A stretch of DNA of 8,772 nt from Acidimicrobiales bacterium (GTDB taxonomy: Bacteria; Actinomycetota; Acidimicrobiia; Acidimicrobiales; SHLQ01): positions 1 to 8,772 of the forward strand of contig JABDJW010000169.1 in the NCBI GenBank assembly GCA_013002375.1, given 5' to 3'. Every line of letters begins with the position of its first letter. Positions within the stretch are counted from its first letter, which is position 1. A program made the translations under genes and the position numbers. Below are positions 1 to 4,859 of the stretch, in pieces. The notes below the pieces were generated by a model. The model was given only the letters and a program-made list of their open reading frames with translations. It had not been told where the DNA came from and made no database searches.

Positions 1-609
1 GGCCAATTCGTTGAGCGACCGGGACGGCACGAGCACCGATTGCTCCGAGCCGAGCACGGTCGACCCTGGAAGGTCACGCACCGAGAGTCGATAGGAGTCG
101 GTGGCCACCAAGCGCAGACCACCTTCCTCGGCCGCCATGAGCACGCCGGTGAGGATCGGACGGGAGTCGTCGGAAGAGGCTGCGGGAATGACCTGACGCA
201 ACGCGTCCTTGAAGACCCCCGCGTCGAGTTCGACCGCTTCGGCCGATGGGCCGGCGATCTGGGGGAACTCGTCGGCCGGAATGACCCGCAGGGAGAATTC
301 CGATCGGCCCGCGGAGATGTGTGCTTCATCGTCGGACACACCGAGTTCGATCTTGCCGTCGGCCACCGCTCGCACGATGTCGGCCGCCAGCTTGGCCGGG
401 AGCACGGCAACGCCGTCGGTGTCACCGGCCACGTCCATCGTGACCGAGATGGTGAGATCGAGATCGCTGCCGGTGAGCTGCAGCTGATTGCCGTTCAGCT
501 CCAGATGGACGCCGGACAAGACCGGAAGAGAACCACCGCGGCTGCTCACGGCCCGCCCAGCGATCGCCAGCGCCTTTTCCAGTGCCTCACGTTCACATCG
601 GAACTTCAT
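1..609 (-). CDS. dnaN: DNA polymerase III beta subunit (sliding clamp), 3' part cut off by the window edge
   Basis: This is the ring-shaped clamp that tethers replicative DNA polymerase to DNA. The reverse strand reads 203 codons from the ATG at 609-607 to the window edge with no stop. The N-terminus MKFRCEREALEKALAIAGRAV is typical of the family. Domain I spans about residues 1-120, and domain II starts near 128 with the conserved stretches DDSRPILTGV (147-156) and ATDSYRLS (169-176). A full clamp is about 370-390 residues, so nearly half is missing. The only upstream Shine-Dalgarno-like sequence is a weak GAGAAAG about 12 nt before the ATG (rc of 622-628). The gene follows dnaA on the same strand across a 265-nt gap, the usual dnaA-dnaN order. 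Identification is firm; nothing can be said about the C-terminal half. Confidence 0.96.
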   Translation of the reverse strand, partial: MKFRCEREALEKALAIAGRAVSSRGGSLPVLSGVHLELNGNQLQLTGSDLDLTISVTMDVAGDTDGVAVLPAKLAADIVRAVADGKIELGVSDDEAHISAGRSEFSLRVIPADEFPQIAGPSAEAVELDAGVFKDALRQVIPAASSDDSRPILTGVLMAAEEGGLRLVATDSYRLSVRDLPGSTVLGSEQSVLVPSRSLNELA

Positions 610-644
610 GTGTTACGCACACTTTCTCGTTTGGAGTACTTCAT

Positions 645-684
645 TCTGTAGCAGTTCGTAGTAGGGCTTGTGGATTGTGGAGAT
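645..684 (-). promoter_or_regulatory. Candidate DnaA-trio / basal unwinding element
   Basis: Read on the minus strand there are two overlapping DnaA-like boxes, ATCTCCACA (684-676) and CAATCCACA (677-669). A 4-nt AGCC spacer follows, then CTA CTA (664-659), the degenerate triplets CGA ACT GCT, and an A/T-richer run toward dnaN. This matches the order box, GC-rich spacer, then 3'-GAT-5' repeats (CTA on the opposite strand) that in Bacillus subtilis loads DnaA onto single-stranded DNA. Only two triplets are perfect, so the call is tentative. Confidence 0.45.
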
Positions 685-820
685 CGCGACATTACGCCTG
701 GTCAGGCCCGGTTTCGCTATCCAGCCTTCGTCCCCAGTGTCCACGGTGCACATCGAGGTGGACGGGTTGGGCGCAATGTCGTCCCCAGTTCCTACCAGTT
801 GTCCTCGTGACATCCACGCG

Positions 821-829
821 TTCTCCACA
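821..829 (+). promoter_or_regulatory. DnaA box (TTCTCCACA)
   Basis: One mismatch from TTATCCACA. It is the best box in the dnaA-dnaN gap and lies about 45 nt downstream of the dnaA stop codon in the dnaA reading direction. Confidence 0.55.
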
Positions 830-874
830 TCTCCCTGTTGACGGCCGACGCTCGCTGGGCCCACGTGGCGCGCG

Positions 875-2269
875 CTATTCCGAGCCACTCTTCACTCGCT
901 GGGACAACTCGGTCACCTGGTCGTAGATCTGTCGGCGCTCGCGCATCTGCTTGTCGATCTTGTCGACGGCGTGAATGACGGTGGTGTGGTCGCGACCGCC
1001 GAACTCCCGGGCGATGGCCGGGTACGACATCTCGGTGAGCTGTCGAAACACGTACATGCTGATCTGTCGGGCGGTGACCAGTGGCCGGCGCCGGCTCTGG
1101 CCGATGATGTCATCGATCTCGAAACCGAACAGCTCCGCGGTCTGCTCGAGGATGAAGGTCGGGGTGATCTGGCGCGGGGTGGCATCGCCGATGATGTCGC
1201 TCAAGACCTGCTCGGCCATCTCGACGCTCAGCGGTTCAGAGGTCAACGACGCGTAGGCGGTCACCCGGGTGAGGGCCCCTTCGAGCTCGCGGATGTTGTC
1301 CGTGATGTGGGTGGCGATGAAGTCGAGCAGCCCGTCGGGGATCGGTTCGGCCTCGTTTTGTCCCTTCTCACGCAAGATGGCGAGCCGGGTTTCGAGATCG
1401 GGCGGTTGGATGTCGGTGGTCAGCCCCATCTTGAACCGGCTCTTCAGCCGATCCTCGAGCGTCGACATGGAGTCCGGCGGCCGATCCGATGACAACACCA
1501 CCTGCTTGTTGGCTTGATGCAGGTGGTTGAAGTTGTGGAAGAACTCCTCTTGGAGGCCTTCCTTGCCTTCGAGGAACTGGATGTCGTCGACCAGGAGGAC
1601 GTCGACCTCGCGGTAGTGCCGTTTGAATTCCATCTGCCGGTTGGTGCGGATGGCCTCGACGAATTGGTTCATGAAGGTCTCGCACGAGACGTACCGCACC
1701 GTGTAGTTCGCGTAGTGCGCCTCCACGTAGTGGGCAATGGCCTGCAGCAGGTGGGTCTTGCCCAGGCCGGCGTCACCATAGATGAACAGCGGGTTGTAGG
1801 ACCGACCCGGCGTTTCGGCGACGGCCAGCGCGGCGGCATGGGCGAACCGGTTCGAGGTGCCGGCCACAAAATCTTCGAACGTGTAGCGCTCGTTGAGCGT
1901 GTGTTCGCTGACCAGCGGCGTGGCGGTCGGTGCCGGCGGCGCTTGCGTAGCGGCGGCGCTCGGCCGGTCGCGCAGATCGATGACGTCGGCGACCGTGCCG
2001 AGCTCGAGTTGCTGGTTCTCCCCCGGCTGCACGTCGAGGCGCACGGTGACGGGGCGCCCGGCGAAGGCGGTGCCCAGCGCGGCGATGGCGTTGATGTAGC
2101 GGTTCTCGATCCGGTCCCGAACGATCTTGGAGGGAACGGCCAGCCTGAGTTCGTCGTCGACGAGACCGGTTGGGGTCACATCGAGGAACGTGGTCTGCCA
2201 CACCACCTCGGACACCTGCTCGCGCAGTGCGGCTGCGCAGGCACTCCAGAGTTCTTGGACCAATTGCAC
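875..2269 (-). CDS. dnaA: Chromosomal replication initiator protein DnaA
   Basis: DnaA is an AAA+ ATPase that binds DnaA boxes, melts the origin and represses its own promoter. I start it at the GTG at 2269-2267, giving 464 residues, because AGGAG (rc of 2279-2283) lies 9 nt upstream and the protein then opens with QLVQELWSACAAAL, the usual start of domain I. Visible motifs, numbered from this GTG, are Walker A GDAGLGKT (165-172), Walker B VLLVDD (224-229), sensor 1 LSSD (259-262), the arginine-finger region LEDRLKSRF (271-279), sensor 2 NIRELEGAL (325-333) and the DnaA-box-binding signature GRDHTTV (425-431). A Pro/Ala-rich linker of about 30 residues (domain II) separates domain I from the ATPase. 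The frame stays open upstream to a TTG at 2365, but that stretch is a run of DnaA boxes and is better read as leader. The stop is TAG at 877-875. Confidence 0.97.
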   Translation of the reverse strand: MQLVQELWSACAAALREQVSEVVWQTTFLDVTPTGLVDDELRLAVPSKIVRDRIENRYINAIAALGTAFAGRPVTVRLDVQPGENQQLELGTVADVIDLRDRPSAAATQAPPAPTATPLVSEHTLNERYTFEDFVAGTSNRFAHAAALAVAETPGRSYNPLFIYGDAGLGKTHLLQAIAHYVEAHYANYTVRYVSCETFMNQFVEAIRTNRQMEFKRHYREVDVLLVDDIQFLEGKEGLQEEFFHNFNHLHQANKQVVLSSDRPPDSMSTLEDRLKSRFKMGLTTDIQPPDLETRLAILREKGQNEAEPIPDGLLDFIATHITDNIRELEGALTRVTAYASLTSEPLSVEMAEQVLSDIIGDATPRQITPTFILEQTAELFGFEIDDIIGQSRRRPLVTARQISMYVFRQLTEMSYPAIAREFGGRDHTTVIHAVDKIDKQMRERRQIYDQVTELSQRVKSGSE

Positions 2270-2278
2270 CGAGGACGT

Positions 2279-2283
2279 CTCCT
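2279..2283 (-). promoter_or_regulatory. Ribosome binding site that fixes the dnaA start
   Basis: AGGAG on the minus strand, 9 nt before the GTG at 2269. No comparable purine-rich site precedes the upstream in-frame TTG at 2365. Confidence 0.6.
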
Positions 2284-2291
2284 GGTTTGGT

Positions 2292-2359
2292 TTGTCCACA
2301 TGCTCATCCACATTGGGGAAACCCAGTTGTGCACAGGCTTGTGGAAAGTTCGGGGATAA
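2292..2359. promoter_or_regulatory. DnaA-box cluster in the dnaA leader
   Basis: Five DnaA-like nonamers lie within 70 bp. On the plus strand they are TTGTCCACA (2292-2300, exact actinobacterial consensus), TCATCCACA (2304-2312, one mismatch) and TTGTGCACA (2327-2335, one mismatch). On the minus strand they are CTTTCCACA (2348-2340) and TTATCCCCG (2359-2351), two mismatches each. This is denser and closer to consensus than the dnaA-dnaN gap. It lies between the candidate dnaA promoters and the preferred GTG start, a position suited to autoregulation, to a second origin half, or to both. Confidence 0.75.
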
Positions 2360-2380
2360 CGACAAAGGCGAGTGATCGTT

Positions 2381-2398
2381 GAAATTCTGCGGAATTTC
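2381..2398. promoter_or_regulatory. Perfect inverted repeat upstream of dnaA, operator candidate
   Basis: GAAATTC and GAATTTC form 7-bp perfect arms around TGCG. The repeat lies just downstream (in dnaA direction) of a TATGGT -10-like hexamer (rc of 2405-2410), close to where transcription from it would begin. It has no poly-T tail, so it does not look like a terminator. No known regulator was matched. Confidence 0.4.
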
Positions 2399-2404
2399 CG
2401 GCGG

Positions 2405-2463
2405 ACCATACCCTTGGGATGGGGAAGCCTGGGGAACGTAGCACCCGCGATCACCGCCGCAAA
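2405..2463 (-). promoter_or_regulatory. Candidate dnaA promoter region
   Basis: Two actinobacterial-type TANNNT -10 candidates are seen on the minus strand. TACGTT (rc of 2435-2440) has TTGCGG 16 nt upstream as a weak -35. TATGGT (rc of 2405-2410) has no clear -35. Either would give a long leader crossing the palindrome and the DnaA-box cluster before the GTG. Weak evidence, motif only. Confidence 0.3.
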
Positions 2464-2729
2464 GCAGAAGCTGGGATTTCTTCGTTTTCGCAGGTCAGCC
2501 GGGGTAAACCCCATCGGTGTAGTTCACCGCGAATTCACCCCAGCGGCCCTGGTGGTACTTGGGCCCGTTCCGCAGTGCGGTTTCGGGGGTGGCGATCTGA
2601 TCCACAATGTGGTCCGGGTTCCGAAATCCGGGTGACCACCAGCACGATCGACACCATCCAGCGGCCCACCCGCGGCACCACCGCACACCCGGCCCTGGCA
2701 CGGCGTGGGACATTCGTGTGGTCTGGCGG

Positions 2730-2759
2730 TTGCCGTTGAGGGCGCGATGGATCTAGCGT
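2730..2759 (+). promoter_or_regulatory. Candidate promoter for the rpmH operon
   Basis: TTGCCG (2730-2735) and TAGCGT (2754-2759) are separated by 18 nt and fit the actinobacterial TTGNNN / TANNNT pattern. The transcript would begin near 2766 and carry a leader of roughly 145 nt before rpmH. Motif-based only. Confidence 0.4.
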
Positions 2760-2878
2760 GGGCGGCTAAGTCTGTCATCGCGCCGTTTCGCGCATGACCG
2801 CGGACGGTGCCTGCATGCAGTGGCCATATTCAACATGGTTCGTCGCAGTCAGGAACGCCGGCACCGCCCGAACTAGTC

Positions 2879-2894
2879 CAACCCGGTCGGGTTG
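2879..2894 (+). promoter_or_regulatory. Short hairpin abutting the rpmH ribosome binding site
   Basis: CAACCCG-GT-CGGGTTG has perfect 7-bp arms. As RNA it can form a 6-bp stem closed by a GGUC tetraloop. It ends 1 nt before the AGGAGG at 2896-2901, so folding could affect ribosome access. It could instead be a DNA operator. Confidence 0.4.
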
Positions 2895-2909
2895 CAGGAG
2901 GCCCCCTCG

Positions 2910-3044
2910 ATGAAGCGTACTTATCAGCCAAATACCCGTCGCCGTGCCCGCAAGCACGGGTTCCGGCGCCGTATGCGCACGCGTGCGGGTCGGGCGGTCG
3001 TTCGCAACCGCCGCCAGAAGGGCCGCCAGCGCCTGTCGGCTTGA
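2910..3044 (+). CDS. rpmH: Large ribosomal subunit protein bL34
   Basis: bL34 is a small basic protein of the 50S subunit, buried in 23S rRNA. The 44-residue product begins MKRTYQPNTRRRARKHGFR, the hallmark of the family, and ends with the usual Arg/Lys-rich KGRQRLSA. Length is normal for the family. A strong AGGAGG at 2896-2901 lies 8 nt before the ATG. It is the first gene of the rightward run, and its TGA overlaps the TTG start of rnpA, suggesting translational coupling. It is transcribed divergently from dnaA, as at most bacterial origins. Confidence 0.98.
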   Translation: MKRTYQPNTRRRARKHGFRRRMRTRAGRAVVRNRRQKGRQRLSA

Positions 3045-3394
3045 TCGGCAGCCTTCGTTCGCAGCGCGATTTCGCTCGGGTTGTGACGCAAGGTACGCCG
3101 GCTCGCAGCGGCCCCGTGCGGCTGCGATACCTGGCTCGTACCGGCACGGTCGACCCCGATCCGGTCGAAGCGACACCCCGAATTGGCTACGCGGTCACCC
3201 GTTCGGTAGGGACTGCAGTGGTCAGAAACCGGCAACGGCGCCGGCTTCGGGAGGTGTTCGCGGCACTGGATCGACACGGTGAGCTGCCTCCGGGTGACTA
3301 CCTCGTGGCTCTGCGGCCCGAGGGAGCGACCAACTCGTTCAAGGAACTGGAATCTCATGTCCACAACGCCCTACAGAAGCTGTCACTAAGATGA
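3041..3394 (+). CDS. rnpA: Ribonuclease P protein component
   Basis: This is the protein cofactor of RNase P, which with the catalytic RNA removes 5' leaders from precursor tRNAs. I place the start at TTG 3041, in the 4-nt overlap TTGA with the rpmH stop, giving 117 residues, the usual family length. The product opens IGSLRSQRDFARVVTQG, matching the family N-terminus, and carries the RNR signature VVRNRQRRRLRE (60-71) that contacts the catalytic RNA. No strong ribosome binding site precedes the TTG, so expression probably depends on coupling to rpmH. The frame is open further upstream through rpmH, but no start codon with a ribosome binding site is found there. The ATGA overlap with yidD continues the coupling. 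Confidence 0.93.
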   Translation: MIGSLRSQRDFARVVTQGTPARSGPVRLRYLARTGTVDPDPVEATPRIGYAVTRSVGTAVVRNRQRRRLREVFAALDRHGELPPGDYLVALRPEGATNSFKELESHVHNALQKLSLR

Positions 3395-3747
3395 ACCCCT
3401 TGGCGTGGCTCATCCGCGGTGCGATCCGCGCCTACCAGAAGGCGACCGAGAGCCGCCCCTCGCCGTGCCGCTTCGTGCCGACGTGCTCGACCTATGCACT
3501 CGAGGCGGTCGAGGAGCACGGTGCGATCAGGGGCACCTGGTTGGGCACCAAGCGCATCTGTCGATGCCACCCCTGGGGTGCGCACGGCTACGACCCGGTC
3601 CCCCCGCGGCGCCGAGGCAACGCTCCGGTGAATCCGACCTCCACCGACCTCCGGACCCCTGACCCCGGCAAACCTCACCAGATGGACCCTCACCCGACAG
3701 AGCCTCACCCGACAGAAGCTGTGCAGGAGCTGCAATGTTCGACCTGA
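3391..3747 (+). CDS. yidD: Membrane protein insertion efficiency factor YidD
   Basis: YidD is a small membrane-associated protein that assists YidC/Sec-dependent membrane protein insertion; its exact mechanism is unsettled. The 118-residue product has the family pattern: an amphipathic N-terminus (LIRGAIRAYQKA), the motif PCRFVPTCSTYALEAVEEHG (25-44), and RCHPWGAHGYDPVP (58-71) with the conserved cysteines. Homologues commonly end soon after the DPVP motif. This one has about 47 extra residues, Pro/Thr-rich, containing the tandem PHPTE PHPTE encoded by a 15-bp DNA repeat. The start overlaps the rnpA stop as ATGA, and the 3' end overlaps yidC by 13 nt, so the tail region also holds the yidC ribosome binding site. 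Confidence 0.95.
   Translation: MNPLAWLIRGAIRAYQKATESRPSPCRFVPTCSTYALEAVEEHGAIRGTWLGTKRICRCHPWGAHGYDPVPPRRRGNAPVNPTSTDLRTPDPGKPHQMDPHPTEPHPTEAVQELQCST
3688..3717 (+). repeat. 15-bp tandem repeat at the yidD 3' end (2 copies)
   Basis: Unit CCTCACCCGACAGAR, at 3688-3702 and 3703-3717, in frame and encoding PHPTE twice. It looks like a recent local duplication in an unconserved protein tail. Confidence 0.8.
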
Positions 3748-4853
3748 TCGCCCGATACATGTCGTGGCTCTACGACCTCACCAATTCTTTTGGTGGCGCG
3801 ATCATCTTGGTCACCATCAGCGTGATGCTCATCACGACACCGCTGACGCTGAGTGGCACCAAGTCGATGATGCAGATGCAGAGAATGCAGCCGGAGTTGC
3901 GCAAGCTCCAGGAGAAGTACAAGGACGATCGCGAAACGCTCAACCAGGAGATGCTCAAGTTCTATCAGGACAACGGCATCAATCCGGTGGGTGGTTGCCT
4001 CCCGATGTTCGTGCAACTGCCCGTCTTCTTCGTGCTGTACCGCGTGGTTGCCGGCCTCACCCGCCGCCACGTCGATCTGGGCGATGGGGCCGGCTGGGCG
4101 ACCGGTGCATTGGCCAGCGACACACCGGCAAGCTTCGACTTCGACCAGAACTTCAACCCTGAGTACCTCGACGCCACGTCGTCGTTGTCCGAGGCCCTCT
4201 CCAACCGCAACGACATGCCGTTCCTGGGCGTCGACCTGGCCCGGTCGCTCCTCGACGTGATTCGCGACAACTTCGTCGACTCGCTGCCCTATGTGGCCAT
4301 GATCGTGCTGGTCTTGTTGACCAGCCTGTATCAGCAGCGGCAGATTCGCGGTCGTTCGACGGGTGCAGCGATCAACCCGCAGCAAGAGATGATCATGAAG
4401 GTCCTGCCCTGGATGCTGCCGGTCTTCAGCTTCGGCTTCCAGGCCGCTCTGGTGTTGTACTTCATCGTCTCCAACGTGTACCGCATTGGTCAGCAGGCCT
4501 ACATCACCCACACGATGTATGGGGACAACGCCCCCGAACCAGTCGCCGTCGGCGCTTCGGCTTCACCCTCGAAGTCGTCCCCGTCCAAACCGGGAAAGCA
4601 ATCCGGCAGCAAGAAGAAGGGCTCGACATCGGGCTCGACCAAGACGTCGAAATCTGGCCGCTCGTCGAAAGACGCCACCAAAGGTGGCGCGGCGAAGAGC
4701 AAGTCAAACGGATCGACAAACCGAACCGGACCCCGCCGCGGTGGTGGACGTACGACGCCGAAGAAATCGGCATCGCGCGCATCCGACCAACGTACGGGTC
4801 CCCGACGCGAGGCATCGATCGAACCGAAGCCCCGCAAAAAGAAGAGGAAGTAA
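3735..4853 (+). CDS. yidC: Membrane protein insertase YidC (Oxa1/YidC family)
   Basis: YidC inserts and folds inner-membrane proteins, alone or with SecYEG. The 372-residue product lacks the large periplasmic domain of proteobacterial YidC. Hydrophobic segments lie at about 18-36, 88-108 (GCLPMFVQLPVFFVLY), 184-199 and 224-246 (LPWMLPVFSFGFQAALVLYFIVSN). A basic coiled region between the first two (about 43-80, QRMQPELRKLQEKY) is the family's cytoplasmic hairpin. A polar segment of about 70 residues (110-180) is probably extracytoplasmic. Residues 263-372 form a low-complexity Lys/Ser/Gly/Arg tail, probably ribosome-binding. By-eye alignment on the PLT motif puts Met31 where a groove arginine is usual. 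AGGAG at 3725-3729 lies 5 nt before the ATG, which overlaps yidD. Confidence 0.97.
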   Translation: MFDLIARYMSWLYDLTNSFGGAIILVTISVMLITTPLTLSGTKSMMQMQRMQPELRKLQEKYKDDRETLNQEMLKFYQDNGINPVGGCLPMFVQLPVFFVLYRVVAGLTRRHVDLGDGAGWATGALASDTPASFDFDQNFNPEYLDATSSLSEALSNRNDMPFLGVDLARSLLDVIRDNFVDSLPYVAMIVLVLLTSLYQQRQIRGRSTGAAINPQQEMIMKVLPWMLPVFSFGFQAALVLYFIVSNVYRIGQQAYITHTMYGDNAPEPVAVGASASPSKSSPSKPGKQSGSKKKGSTSGSTKTSKSGRSSKDATKGGAAKSKSNGSTNRTGPRRGGGRTTPKKSASRASDQRTGPRREASIEPKPRKKKRK

Positions 4854-4859
4854 CACAAC

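Larger units (their letters stand above)
610..874. other. oriC: Probable chromosomal replication origin (oriC), dnaA-dnaN intergenic region
   Basis: This 265-nt gene-free gap lies between the dnaA stop and the dnaN start, the usual oriC location in actinobacteria. It holds one near-consensus DnaA box, TTCTCCACA at 821-829. It also holds several degenerate boxes: TGTGGATTG 669-677 and TGTGGAGAT 676-684 (both reverse), GTGTCCACG 737-745 and TTGTCCTCG 799-807. The stretch next to dnaN (about 611-665) is richer in A/T than its surroundings and carries a CTACTA motif on the minus strand, a candidate unwinding site. The 10-mer CGTCCCCAGT occurs twice, at 729-738 and 780-789. Degenerate boxes are also known from mycobacterial origins. 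Location and motifs support the call; function is inferred. Confidence 0.75.
2370..2909. other. Divergent gene-free region between dnaA and rpmH
   Basis: About 540 nt beyond the DnaA-box cluster with no convincing gene. Short open frames exist on both strands, but none has a good ribosome binding site or a recognisable product. Beyond the separately listed sites it contains a DnaA-like box TGATCCACA (2598-2606) beside an inverted half, forming CCACA-A-TGTGG (2602-2612). An imperfect dyad at 2614-2631 (CCGG ends, 14 of 18 positions symmetric) and the 10-bp palindrome CTGCATGCAG (2811-2820) also lie here. The region must hold the promoters for both dnaA and the rpmH operon. Confidence 0.7.

Noticed and set aside
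861..868. CCACGTGG palindrome near the dnaA stop as a second parS
   Set aside because: It shares only the CACGTG core with parS; the flanking TTT/AAA needed for the consensus is absent.
1514..2359. 281-residue plus-strand open frame antisense to dnaA
   Set aside because: It is a mirror of a highly conserved gene, with no ribosome binding site and no recognisable protein.
2372..2739. Small plus-strand open frames (87 and 106 codons) in the dnaA-rpmH gap
   Set aside because: No good ribosome binding site, no family resemblance, and they cover the regulatory motifs of a divergent promoter region.
2807..3040. Thermus-like N-terminally extended rnpA overlapping the whole of rpmH
   Set aside because: The rnpA frame is open through rpmH, but no ATG, GTG or TTG in that frame lies just after the AGGAGG at 2896, and the overlapping residues do not resemble RnpA. 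GC-rich coding sequence often leaves other frames open.
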